64,000 nucleotides of DNA from Bacillus sp. CECT 9360 (lineage in GTDB: Bacteria > Bacillota > Bacilli > Bacillales > DSM-1321): positions 248,001 through 312,000 of the forward strand of contig NZ_CAKKNA010000001.1 in NCBI RefSeq assembly GCF_918741275.1, in the 5' to 3' direction. Both the position numbers and the translations under genes were made by a program. The notes beneath the pieces were generated by a model. It did not search any database, was not told the origin of the DNA, and worked only from the letters and a program-made list of their open reading frames with translations. Position 1 is the stretch's first letter, and the number at the start of each line of letters is the position of its first letter. Below, in pieces: positions 52,397 through 60,767 of the stretch.

Positions 52397-53161
52397 ATGT
52401 TTTTGGAAACAAAAAATCTTACCAAAAAATTTGGAGGTTTATCTGCGGTTAACTCCGTTGACTTTTCCGTTGAAAAAGGAAAGATTAATGCAATTATCGG
52501 TCCGAATGGGGCAGGGAAATCTACTTTTTTTAACTTAATCAGCGGTTTTCATCGTCCTACTTCGGGAGCAGTGATCTTTAAGGGGATGGATATCACCACC
52601 CTTCCTTCCAACAAAATAGCAGAATTAGGAATTGCGCGAACCTTTCAAACAACCAATCTTTTTGAACAATCTACCGTTCTTGACAATGTTATCGTTGGCC
52701 ATCGCTTGCGGACAAAATCTAATCTGATTGATGCGGTTCTAAGAACGAAACGCCTTAAGGATGAGGAGGAAAAATGCAAAGAAAAGGCGATGGAGGTCCT
52801 AGACTTCGTCGGTTTAACCGGGTCGGCACATAAATTGGTCGCCGGCAGTTCCCAGGAAGAGAAAAAACGTGTCGCCTTTGCCCTTGCGCTCGCCACCGAT
52901 CCGGAAATCGTTTTTCTGGATGAGCCTGCAGCAGGAGTCAATCCGGATGAAACGGAAGGCCTAGCATTGTTGATGGAAAAAATGATTCGTAAGGGAATCA
53001 CGGTGTGCCTGATTGAACACAAAATGCAAATGATCATGAAGCTTGCGGATAAGATCATGGTCTTAAACTATGGTGAAAAAATTGCCGAAGGAACACCAGA
53101 TGAAATTAAAAACAATGAAACGGTTATTAAGGCATATCTAGGAGGGAGTGCCATTGCTTAA
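52397..53161 (+). CDS. livG: Liv-type ABC transporter ATPase (LivG), unusual signature
   Basis: A 254-residue ABC ATPase. Walker A is GPNGAGKST (~35-43), GIARTFQTTNLF the Q-loop region, Walker B IVFLDEPAAGVNPDE, and the H-loop LIEHKM. The signature, usually LSYGQQRRLE, is here VAGSSQEEKKRVAFALAL. It still keeps a Ser and Gln but not LSGGQ, which is uncommon and may affect ATP hydrolysis. The partner LivF has a normal signature. Confidence 0.9.
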   Translation: MFLETKNLTKKFGGLSAVNSVDFSVEKGKINAIIGPNGAGKSTFFNLISGFHRPTSGAVIFKGMDITTLPSNKIAELGIARTFQTTNLFEQSTVLDNVIVGHRLRTKSNLIDAVLRTKRLKDEEEKCKEKAMEVLDFVGLTGSAHKLVAGSSQEEKKRVAFALALATDPEIVFLDEPAAGVNPDETEGLALLMEKMIRKGITVCLIEHKMQMIMKLADKIMVLNYGEKIAEGTPDEIKNNETVIKAYLGGSAIA

Positions 53162-53861
53162 GCTAAAAGGGGTTTCCGTGAAGTATGGAAGCTTTACCGC
53201 CATCCAAAAAGTGAATATTGAAGTAAGTGCAGGGGATATTGTTGTTTTACTCGGTTCGAACGGTGCAGGAAAAAGCACAACGTTCAGAACGATAAGCGGC
53301 CTAAACAAGCCTTTTGAAGGGGACATCTCCTTAGAAGGGACATCCATAAAGGGTCGGACTCCTGATCGAATCGTCCAATCGGGTGTCGTACAATGCGCGG
53401 AAGGCAGAAAGCTTTTCTCAGATATGACCGTTCAGGAAAATTTACGAATGGGCGCGTACGTCCATCGAAGGAAAAAAAACGAGATTAAACAATCACTTGA
53501 AACCGTATATGATTTATTTCCAATCTTGAAGGATAAGCAAAATGACGCTGCTGGATCCTTAAGCGGAGGGCAGCAACAGATGCTTGCGATAGCTCGTGCG
53601 TTGATGTCAAAACCGAAGCTTATGCTCCTTGATGAACCTTCTGTCGGCCTTGCGCCTCTAATTGTAGAGCAGATGTTTAATATAATCCAGCAAATCAACA
53701 AGGACGGCACAACGATTTTATTGGCCGAACAAAATGCAAATGCCGCTCTCCGAATTGCCAGTAAAGGCTATGTATTTGAAAATGGTTCCATTGTGTTAGA
53801 GGGTACTTCAGAAGAGCTGTTTGCCAATGATGAAGTGCGGAAGGCATATATTGGAGCTTAA
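53154..53861 (+). CDS. livF: Liv-type ABC transporter ATPase (LivF)
   Basis: A 235-residue ABC ATPase. Walker A is GSNGAGKST, the signature LSGGQQQMLAIARALMSKPK, Walker B LMLLDEPSVGLAPL, and the H-loop LAEQN (LivF-type). I use the TTG at 53154, seven bases after AGGAGGG; a GTG at 53148 is too close to that site. It overlaps the end of livG by 8 nt. It pairs with LivG to power the importer. Confidence 0.93.
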   Translation: MLKLKGVSVKYGSFTAIQKVNIEVSAGDIVVLLGSNGAGKSTTFRTISGLNKPFEGDISLEGTSIKGRTPDRIVQSGVVQCAEGRKLFSDMTVQENLRMGAYVHRRKKNEIKQSLETVYDLFPILKDKQNDAAGSLSGGQQQMLAIARALMSKPKLMLLDEPSVGLAPLIVEQMFNIIQQINKDGTTILLAEQNANAALRIASKGYVFENGSIVLEGTSEELFANDEVRKAYIGA

Positions 53862-53967
53862 ATATTGTTTCAAATTTATCTGGTCCTTTAAATGGAGGTG
53901 GTTTAACATACCATCTTGTTTCTGAATGGCAAGAACCAATTTTAGATAATATCCGAGGGGGATGAAT

Positions 53968-55161
53968 ATGAAAAAAGCAAAGCGACTTTCAATGGTCAGT
54001 GTATTTTTTTCTTTGATTCTTATTTTAGCAGCATGCGGCGGTTCAGAATCGAGCAGTTCTTCAGCAGGAGGCGGAGACAGCAAGGGAGATACGGTAAATA
54101 TAGGATATAGCGGACCACTAAGCGGTCCGGCTGCTTTCTATGGAGAGCGCACCTTAAATGGATTGAAAATGGCAGCAGAAGAAATAAACGAAAGCGGTGG
54201 GTTCGAGGTAAAAGGGAAAAAGTACAAGATCAATCTCGAATCACTGGATGATAAATATTTGCCAAATGAGACGGGTGCCAATGCCAAGCGATTAGTTCAG
54301 GAGCATAAAACGCCGATCATTTTCACCCCGCATAGCGGTGGCGTAGCAGCTTTGCAGGTGTTCAACCAGCAAGACAAATTCATTATTGGCGCTTATACGA
54401 GCGAACCGAAAATCACCGAATCAGAGAACAAGCTAACCGTACGAATCCCGCCTCGCTACGATGGTTATATTGAGCCTTTCACAGAATATACAATGGAGAG
54501 GTTCGGCAAGAAAATCGCCGCTCTGCCAACAGCATCCCAATACGGGAAGGATTGGACGGAAAAGCTTCTGCCCCATTGGGAAAAGAGCGGTGGCGAGGTG
54601 GTTTATAACTCGTCGATCGATTTCACAAAGGACACGGACTTCTTTACGATTGTCACCAATGCCTTAAAAAAGAAGCCGGATGTATTATTCATCGGCGGTG
54701 CATCAGAACCAACGGCGAAAGTTGCAAAACAAGCAAGAGAGCTAGGGTTTAAAGGTGGCTTTATTATCATGGATCAGGCAAAGCTTGATGAAATGAACAA
54801 AGTAACTGGTTCATATGAAGCCCTGGAGGGATCAATTGGTGTGTTGCCATTAGTCGATAATAATAATTCAGGTACCGATGAGTTCGTTAAAAAGTATAAC
54901 GAAAAATACAAGGAAGATCCCGGATCAGAAGCAGGCTTAAATTACATCGCGATGAATATATTTGTCGAGGCAATGAAGGCAGCCGGCACGGTTGACGATT
55001 CTGAAGCGATTCGTGAGCATATGCAAGAGGGATTGGACAATTTGCCGGAGGAGAAGAAGGTGTACAACATTCCTTCTATTGATAAGGATGGCGGATTTGA
55101 ATCAGAGTTAGTCGTCGGAGCTGTTGAAGAAGGAAAGATTGTACCGATTGAAGTGAAGTGA
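53968..55161 (+). CDS. Liv-type substrate-binding lipoprotein
   Basis: A 397-residue periplasmic-binding type I receptor. The lipoprotein signal MKKAKRLSMVSVFFSLILILAAC gives Cys at residue 23, followed by a Ser/Gly-rich linker. The core starts IGYSGPLSGPAAFYGERTLNGLKMAAEEIN, typical of HAAT receptors; relatives bind leucine, but also amides, urea and aromatic or aliphatic acids. Here the binding of an acid degraded by the neighbouring genes is the best guess. ATG 53968 lies six bases after GAGGGGG. Last gene of the importer unit. Confidence 0.92.
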   Translation: MKKAKRLSMVSVFFSLILILAACGGSESSSSSAGGGDSKGDTVNIGYSGPLSGPAAFYGERTLNGLKMAAEEINESGGFEVKGKKYKINLESLDDKYLPNETGANAKRLVQEHKTPIIFTPHSGGVAALQVFNQQDKFIIGAYTSEPKITESENKLTVRIPPRYDGYIEPFTEYTMERFGKKIAALPTASQYGKDWTEKLLPHWEKSGGEVVYNSSIDFTKDTDFFTIVTNALKKKPDVLFIGGASEPTAKVAKQARELGFKGGFIIMDQAKLDEMNKVTGSYEALEGSIGVLPLVDNNNSGTDEFVKKYNEKYKEDPGSEAGLNYIAMNIFVEAMKAAGTVDDSEAIREHMQEGLDNLPEEKKVYNIPSIDKDGGFESELVVGAVEEGKIVPIEVK

Positions 55162-55248
55162 TTTTTCATAATTAGCTAGTAACCTTGAAAAAACATGTCA
55201 ACAATGAAGGTTTGTTATTCAAATTAAGTGTAACGTACACTATTTAAT

Positions 55249-55276
55249 GAAAACTCGCCAACCAGCGAGTTTTCCT
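55249..55276 (+). terminator. Terminator of the importer operon
   Basis: GAAAACTCGC (55249) and GCGAGTTTTC (55265) form a perfect 10-bp stem around CAACCA; the T run lies within the 3' arm. Confidence 0.75.
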
Positions 55277-55367
55277 TCGTTATTCCGTCTTTACCTTGCT
55301 TACTTTTTATTCAAACTTTATAATAAATTAATGAGTAGTTTGAGTAGAATTTTTTAGGAGTGATTTA

Positions 55368-55718
55368 GTGAGAATACCAATATTAAAGATGTATGATCTT
55401 CTTCTTGTTTCGATACAAGTAGAACTTGATGATAACAGCGCCTTGACGCTTCAGGAAGATTTATTGCAGAAGATCCATGAAACGGCGGCAAAGGGAGTCG
55501 TTCTTGATTTGACTTCACTAGAGGTTATTGATTCGTACATAGCGAGAATTCTCGGCGAAATCGTCAGCATGGCAGAATTAATGGGTGCAAAGGTCATTTT
55601 GACAGGAATTCAGCCTGCGGTTGCGATTACACTGGTCGAGCTGGGGATACACCTGAATGGAGCGAATACTGCCCTTGATTTAGAAAAAGGTATAGAAATT
55701 TTTAATGTCATTATATAA
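55368..55718 (+). CDS. rsbS: STAS-domain antagonist, RsbS-like
   Basis: A 116-residue single STAS domain. The phosphorylation site is Ser56 in [10 protein letters not shown], flanked as in B. subtilis RsbS (Ser59); [22 protein letters not shown] is the family core. RsbS builds the stressosome with RsbR and holds the kinase RsbT inactive until stress. Here only the RsbT partner follows, 8 nt downstream. No RsbR, RsbU, RsbV, RsbW or sigma-B gene is in the neighbourhood, so the module is either an orphan or serves a remote phosphatase or cyclase. Confidence 0.92.
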   Translation: MRIPILKMYDLLLVSIQVELDDNSALTLQEDLLQKIHETAAKGVVLDLTSLEVIDSYIARILGEIVSMAELMGAKVILTGIQPAVAITLVELGIHLNGANTALDLEKGIEIFNVII

Positions 55719-55726
55719 GGGGATCC

Positions 55727-56128
55727 ATGAGAATAATTATTGAAGTACCTATACAAAATGAGTGGGATATCGTGGCAGCACGCCAATCAGGGCGGGAGGC
55801 TGCAAAAAAGTTGAAATTCGGAGTTGTGGACCAGTCCAGAATCACGACAGCTATATCCGAATTAGCCAGAAATATATTTAAATACGCACTTCCTGGAAAA
55901 ATTGTGATCGAGGAAATTAACGAAAACAATCGCTCCGGGTTAAAGATTGTAGCTAAAGACGAAGGGCCGGGAATCAAAGATATTCGAAAAGCACTTGAAG
56001 ATGGATATACAACCTCAGGTGGTTTGGGAGCCGGCGTACCTGGAGTAAAACGCCTAATGGATCATTTCGAGATAGATTCCGAGGTCGGCACAGGTACGGA
56101 AATAACTACAATTAAATGGAATAAATAA
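55727..56128 (+). CDS. rsbT: Serine/threonine kinase, RsbT-like
   Basis: A 133-residue GHKL-fold kinase. TAISELARNIFKYA is the N box, DEGPGI the G1 motif, and GGLGAGVPGVKRLMDHF the lid and G2 region. RsbT phosphorylates RsbS and RsbR and, when freed, activates the phosphatase RsbU. Its partner here is the RsbS-like gene directly upstream. A terminator follows, so no further rsb genes are co-transcribed. Confidence 0.93.
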   Translation: MRIIIEVPIQNEWDIVAARQSGREAAKKLKFGVVDQSRITTAISELARNIFKYALPGKIVIEEINENNRSGLKIVAKDEGPGIKDIRKALEDGYTTSGGLGAGVPGVKRLMDHFEIDSEVGTGTEITTIKWNK

Positions 56129-56141
56129 TAGGTAAAGATGG

Positions 56142-56170
56142 CTGAGAAACTATGAATTTCTCAGTTTTTT
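56142..56170 (+). terminator. Terminator of the rsbST pair
   Basis: CTGAGAAA (56142) pairs with TTTCTCAG (56157), followed by TTTTTT. Confidence 0.9.
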
Positions 56171-56299
56171 TAACATATAGAAAGTATAACTCTTTCAACC
56201 AGGATTTCTAGCTAGACGTACCGGAGATACTAGTGCCGTCGTGACAGATTAGAATCCTTACGCTTTTCTTGAAAAATCGTTGATGAAGGAGTAGTGTGA

Positions 56300-56827
56300 A
56301 TGAATCCGATCAATGACCGTATTAAAGATGATTTAGATATTTTATTTGTCGGTTTTAATCCAAGTATCCGCTCAGGTGAGACCGGTCACAATTACGCCAA
56401 CCCCAACAACCGGTTTTGGAGGATTTTGCATGAATCGGGGCTTACTGAAAGAAAGTACAAGCCAGAAGAAGACGATCAGCTACTGGAGCTAGGTTTCGGC
56501 TTTACGAATATCGTTTCGAGACCCACCAAAGCTGCCGATGAAATAACGAAGGATGAATATAGAGAGGGAAGAGCGGAACTTAGAAGGAAGATCAGTATAT
56601 TTAAACCAAGGGTCGTTTGTTTTGTCGGAAAGGGAGTGTATCAACATTACAGTGGAATCAAAGAACTCCCCTGGGGAGTCCAGGAACAGTCTGTCATTCC
56701 GGGAACGGTTGATTTTGTCGCTCCTTCTTCAAGCGGGTTGGTACGGATGAAGATAGAAGAGGTTTTAAAAATTTATAGTGAACTGCCCAGATTGGTTTCT
56801 TCACTTAAAACAGAAACTAGCAAATAA
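56300..56827 (+). CDS. mug: Mismatch-specific uracil-DNA glycosylase (MUG-type)
   Basis: A 175-residue glycosylase that removes U or other damaged pyrimidines from G mismatches. LFVGFNPSIRSGETGHNYANPNNRFWRIL is the active-site motif (Asn in GFNPS activates water), GFGFTNIVSRPT is conserved, and VIPGTVDFVAPSSSGL gives the C-terminal intercalation loop. The next gene, 25 bp downstream, is exonuclease III, the AP endonuclease that would process its product, so this is a base-excision-repair pair. Confidence 0.92.
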   Translation: MNPINDRIKDDLDILFVGFNPSIRSGETGHNYANPNNRFWRILHESGLTERKYKPEEDDQLLELGFGFTNIVSRPTKAADEITKDEYREGRAELRRKISIFKPRVVCFVGKGVYQHYSGIKELPWGVQEQSVIPGTVDFVAPSSSGLVRMKIEEVLKIYSELPRLVSSLKTETSK

Positions 56828-56852
56828 AAGTCAAGGAGTAGAATCAAAATAT

Positions 56853-57610
56853 ATGAAACTTGCATCATGGAATGTTAACGGCATTAGAGCCTGCGTAGGT
56901 AAAGGATTTATCGATTATTTCAATAAAATCGATGCTGATATATTCTGTATTCAGGAATCCAAACTGCAGGCAGGGCAAATTAATCTGGAGCTCGAAGGCT
57001 ATTATCAATTTTGGAACTATGCAGAGCGGAAAGGATATTCCGGCACCGCAATATTCACAAAAAAAGAACCTCTATCAGTGAGCTACGGGTTCGGGTCGGC
57101 TGAAAAAGATGAGGAAGGTAGGATCATAACCCTCGAATTTGAGGATTTCTTTATGGTTACTGTTTATACACCAAATTCCAAAAGGGATCTTTCGAGGTTA
57201 GGTTACAGATTGACGTGGGAAGATCAAATTAGATCCTATCTGAAAGAATTGGATTCTAGTAAACCCGTAATCCTTTGCGGCGACCTGAATGTCGCTCACA
57301 ATGAGATAGATTTAAAGAACCCAAAATCAAACAGAATGAACTCCGGGTTTACGGCGGAAGAACGCGAAAAAATGACATCATTACTGAGCACCGGGTTTGT
57401 TGATTCATTCAGATATTATATCCCGAAAAAGAAGGAGCATACACCTGGTGGTCTTACATGAGCAAGGTACGGGAAAGAAATATAGGATGGCGCATTGATT
57501 ATTTCATCGTATCGGAACGTTTAGCTCCTTCTATCAAAGATGCACAAATTGATTCTCATATTATGGGAAGTGACCATTGTCCGGTCGTTCTTGATATCGA
57601 TCTTGATTAA
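56853..57610 (+). pseudogene. exoA: Exodeoxyribonuclease III (ExoA) with a frameshift
   Basis: An AP endonuclease/3'-5' exonuclease of the ExoA/XthA family. MKLASWNVNGIRACVGKGF, IQESKLQ, FTVYTPNS-like residues (MVTVYTPNSKRDL) and GDLNVAHNEIDL hold the metal and catalytic residues. The frame ends early after EHTPGGLT at 57461. From 57446 another frame gives WWSYMSKVRERNIGWRIDYF and then the catalytic MGSDHCPV, ending at 57608-57610, so the whole protein is present across a -1 (or +2) shift at about 57444. As written it would lose the catalytic SDH. Sequencing error and real inactivation are both possible. Confidence 0.85.
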
Positions 57611-57709
57611 TCTTGGGAAAAGAGGATATATAATAGAGGAACAGCCATATTTTTAAGGCGATGGGGAATAATAAACCTAACCATTCATTAAAAAACAGGA
57701 GGTTAAATC

Positions 57710-58126
57710 ATGAACTCATTTATAGTCAGCTTTCACCAGGAAGATAATGTGGACACGATGCAGGTTCAGAAATTAAACCAAGAAGAATTTCAAAAGTCAA
57801 CGAGTGGAGGAACGAGACGTTTATTCGAATTAGATACAAACTTCGGATTTTTTATTTTTTTCGATGCTGAAGATGAAGACAGTGATCTGTCCTACCTTGC
57901 CCTGCACTATGAAGAGGATAGTGAAGAACCGAGCGGGTGCTACTCTTTCGAGATGAAGGACTTTTATGAGTTTATGGCCCTCTTCATGCAGGATGCTTAT
58001 TTTCAAGAAGAAAATGAAAATGATGAAGAAGAGGGAGAAGAGGAAGAGGATGAGTACGGACCACTTCATCACCTTGCCCATCTACTGCACCATATTGTTG
58101 AAGAAGGAAAACACTTGGAAGTGTGA
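57710..58126 (+). CDS. Acidic protein with His-rich C-terminus, unknown
   Basis: A 138-codon gene for a strongly acidic soluble protein. Residues ~1-105 look globular (RRLFELDTNFGFFIFFDAEDED, SGCYSFEMKDFYEFMALFMQD). Then comes an EENENDEEEGEEEEDE run and a His-rich helix, HHLAHLLHHIVEEGKH. The His and acidic cluster suggests metal binding, which is inference. AGGAGG precedes the ATG and a terminator follows. Family not recognised. Confidence 0.68.
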   Translation: MNSFIVSFHQEDNVDTMQVQKLNQEEFQKSTSGGTRRLFELDTNFGFFIFFDAEDEDSDLSYLALHYEEDSEEPSGCYSFEMKDFYEFMALFMQDAYFQEENENDEEEGEEEEDEYGPLHHLAHLLHHIVEEGKHLEV

Positions 58127-58136
58127 TATAAGCCCC

Positions 58137-58167
58137 ATGCCTCTCTGCAAAGAAGGGGCATTTTTTT
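58137..58167 (+). terminator. Terminator
   Basis: ATGCCTCT pairs with AGAAGGGGCAT around CTGCAA, followed by seven T. Confidence 0.75.
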
Positions 58168-58246
58168 ATGATTAGCAAAAATGGCAAAAGAATGTTTTAA
58201 TGGTTTTCTAAGGATTATAGAAAAGACACATGTAAGGGGACTAAAA

Positions 58247-59215
58247 ATGATTACTTTTGATAACGTATCAAAGTTATACCCTGACGGTACAAAAGCGGTA
58301 AATTCCTTAAGCTTGGATATAAGAAAAGGGGAATTCTTTGTCATTATCGGACCAAGTGGATGCGGGAAAACGACGATGTTAAAGATGATCAACCGTTTGA
58401 TAGCGTTATCGTCGGGAACGATTTTGATTGATGGGAAAAAAATCAGTGAGTATGATATCCATGAACTCAGATGGAATATCGGATATGTCCTTCAGCAGAT
58501 TGCGCTATTTCCCCATTTGACGATTGAAGAAAACATCTCGATCGTGCCTGAATTAAAGAAATGGGCAAAAGAGGAGGTCGGGCAGCGGGTGGACGAACTC
58601 ATGAAAATGGTAAATCTGGAACCTGAAAAATACAGAACTAGAAAACCCAAGGAGCTTTCAGGAGGACAACAGCAACGAATCGGTGTCATTAGAGCCCTAG
58701 CGGCAGATCCGCAAATTATCCTTATGGACGAGCCATTTAGTGCTCTCGATCCGATAAGCCGCGAAAAGCTTCAGGATGAGATGCTGGAATTGCAAAAAAG
58801 CATTCAGAAAACCATTGTGTTTGTCACGCATGATATCCAGGAGGCCTTAAAGATAGGCGATCGTATTTGCGTTATGCAAGCAGGCGAAATCGTTCAGGTC
58901 GGTACACCTAAAGAAATTCTTGAAAACCCTGCCACCGATTTTGTAAGAGAGTTTGTTGGTATCGAGAAGTCGATCCCAACTGAAGAAATAACCATTGAAA
59001 AAGCAGTGCGCCGAATAACTTCAGAGGAAGCTATGAACAATCCCTCTGTTACGATTCCTGTAACCTCATCATTAAAAGAGGCCCTGGGGCTTCTCGCTGA
59101 ACACGAGAGTATCGCCGTGGAACAAGACGGAGATATTATCGGCATGGTTAACAGGCAGTTGGTCATTCAGTTTATGGCTGAAAGATGGGGAGAAAGAGGG
59201 AAAGGACATGAATAA
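58247..59215 (+). CDS. OpuC/EgtU-type ABC transporter ATPase with CBS domain
   Basis: A 322-residue ATPase of the quaternary-amine/ergothioneine uptake family. Walker A is GPSGCGKTT, the signature [20 protein letters not shown], Walker B IILMDEPFSALDP, and the H-loop VFVTHDI. A C-terminal CBS-like region (PVTSSLKEALGLLAEHESIAVEQDGDIIGMV) is typical of OpuCA, BilEA and EgtUA. ATG 58247 follows AAGGGGAC; an in-frame ATG at 58181 has no site. It overlaps the permease-receptor gene by 8 nt. Confidence 0.9.
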   Translation: MITFDNVSKLYPDGTKAVNSLSLDIRKGEFFVIIGPSGCGKTTMLKMINRLIALSSGTILIDGKKISEYDIHELRWNIGYVLQQIALFPHLTIEENISIVPELKKWAKEEVGQRVDELMKMVNLEPEKYRTRKPKELSGGQQQRIGVIRALAADPQIILMDEPFSALDPISREKLQDEMLELQKSIQKTIVFVTHDIQEALKIGDRICVMQAGEIVQVGTPKEILENPATDFVREFVGIEKSIPTEEITIEKAVRRITSEEAMNNPSVTIPVTSSLKEALGLLAEHESIAVEQDGDIIGMVNRQLVIQFMAERWGERGKGHE

Positions 59216-60725
59216 CTTCTCTAAGGTTTTAGTAGAAAGACAGGATGAACTTATAAGCGCACTGCTTGAGCATATTCAAATTTCTTTTATCGCACTCTTT
59301 TTCGCGATTATTATTGCGATCCCTCTTGGCATCTACTTAACAAGGTATAAAAAAGTAGCCGAAGGAATTATAGGTGTTACGGCGGTCCTGCAGACAATCC
59401 CGTCATTGGCTCTTCTTGGACTGCTCATCCCGCTTTTTGGCATTGGTACGATTCCTGCCATTATTGCGTTAGTTATTTATGCTTTACTGCCTATTTTGAG
59501 AAATACCTATACAGGGATTAATGAAGTTGATTCTTCGTTAATAGAAGCAGGCAGGGCAATGGGGATGAATCGCCGAAAACTGCTAACGAAGGTAGAACTG
59601 CCACTGGCTTTGCCGGTTATTATGGCGGGGATAAGGACAGCGATGGTGCTGATTGTCGGGACTGCAACATTAGCTGCTCTCATTGGAGCAGGAGGGTTAG
59701 GGGATCTAATCCTGCTCGGGATTGACCGGAATAACACCTCACTTATTGTTCTTGGTGCTATACCGGCCGCGCTTTTGGCGATCCTTTTCGACTTTCTGCT
59801 CCGACAATTCGAACGGATCTCCTTTAAAAAATCGCTCATTATATTAAGCATAGCTGCCATGGCCGCATTGCTTGCCATTGTGTTACCAAATGTAATGGGA
59901 GAGGAGAAGGAAGATATTGTGATTGCCGGCAAGCTCGGCGCAGAACCTGAAGTTTTAATTAATATGTATAAGCTCCTCATTGAGGAAGAAACTGATTTAC
60001 ATGTGGAGCTTGAGCCTGGCCTGGGGAAAACCTCATTCGTATTCAATGCCTTGAGATCAGGCGATATTGATATCTATCCTGAATTCACAGGAACCGCCAT
60101 TTCCGAGTTTTTGAAGGAAACGGCTGAAAGTACAGATAGAGAACAAGTATATAATCAAGCGCGGAAAGGGATGTCCGATAAGTTTGATCTTGAGATGCTA
60201 GAACCAATGGATTTCAACAATACGTATGCGCTCGCGGTACCAAAATCAACAGCTGATAGGTACCAGCTGGAAAACATATCAGATTTAAAAAATATACAGC
60301 AACAAATAAATGCCGGTTTTACGCTGGAGTTTTCCGACAGGGAAGATGGATACCGGGGCATCCAAAAGCTTTATGATATTAAATTCGCGAACGTAAAGAC
60401 GATGGAACCTAAACTGCGATATGGCGCAATAAAAACCGGCGATATCAATCTTGTGGATGCCTATTCTACCGATAGCGAGTTAAGGCAGTATAAACTTACA
60501 GTACTGGAAGATGATAAAGGGTTATTTCCTCCTTATCAAGGAGCCCCTTTGTTAAGAAAGGAAACACTTGATAAATACCCAGAAATAGAGGAAGCATTGA
60601 ACAAACTCGCAGGAAAAATTACTGACGATCAAATGCGTGAAATGAATTACCAGGTGAATGTGGAAGGAAAGAAGGCAGTTGAAGTAGCCAAAGAATTTTT
60701 GGATACAGAAGGTCTGCTAAACTAG
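59208..60725 (+). CDS. Fused permease/substrate-binding protein (EgtUBC/OpuB type)
   Basis: A 505-residue fusion. Residues ~20-205 are an OpuBB-like permease (IPSLALLGLLIPLFGIGTIPAIIALVIYALLPILRNTYTGI, with the EAA loop GMNRRKLLTKVELPLALPVI). A sixth hydrophobic segment (~212-230) tethers an OpuAC receptor domain (~235-505; IVIAGKLGAEPEVLINMYKLLIEEE, DIYPEFTGTA, LRYGAIKTGDINLVDAYSTD). The two-gene ATPase plus fusion design matches EgtU, the ergothioneine importer of Gram-positives, and also the BilE/choline-betaine systems. The ligand cannot be decided from the sequence by eye. Confidence 0.9.
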   Translation: MNNFSKVLVERQDELISALLEHIQISFIALFFAIIIAIPLGIYLTRYKKVAEGIIGVTAVLQTIPSLALLGLLIPLFGIGTIPAIIALVIYALLPILRNTYTGINEVDSSLIEAGRAMGMNRRKLLTKVELPLALPVIMAGIRTAMVLIVGTATLAALIGAGGLGDLILLGIDRNNTSLIVLGAIPAALLAILFDFLLRQFERISFKKSLIILSIAAMAALLAIVLPNVMGEEKEDIVIAGKLGAEPEVLINMYKLLIEEETDLHVELEPGLGKTSFVFNALRSGDIDIYPEFTGTAISEFLKETAESTDREQVYNQARKGMSDKFDLEMLEPMDFNNTYALAVPKSTADRYQLENISDLKNIQQQINAGFTLEFSDREDGYRGIQKLYDIKFANVKTMEPKLRYGAIKTGDINLVDAYSTDSELRQYKLTVLEDDKGLFPPYQGAPLLRKETLDKYPEIEEALNKLAGKITDDQMREMNYQVNVEGKKAVEVAKEFLDTEGLLN

Positions 60726-60734
60726 ACATGCTAT

Positions 60735-60767
60735 AAAGAGAGGGGCCCCAGGGCCCCTCTCTCTTTA
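60735..60767 (+). terminator. Terminator of the EgtU/OpuC-type operon
   Basis: A 15-bp palindromic stem, AAGAGAGGGGCCC and GGGCCCCTCTCTCTT around CAG, followed by TACTATG. Very GC-rich at the core. Confidence 0.85.
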
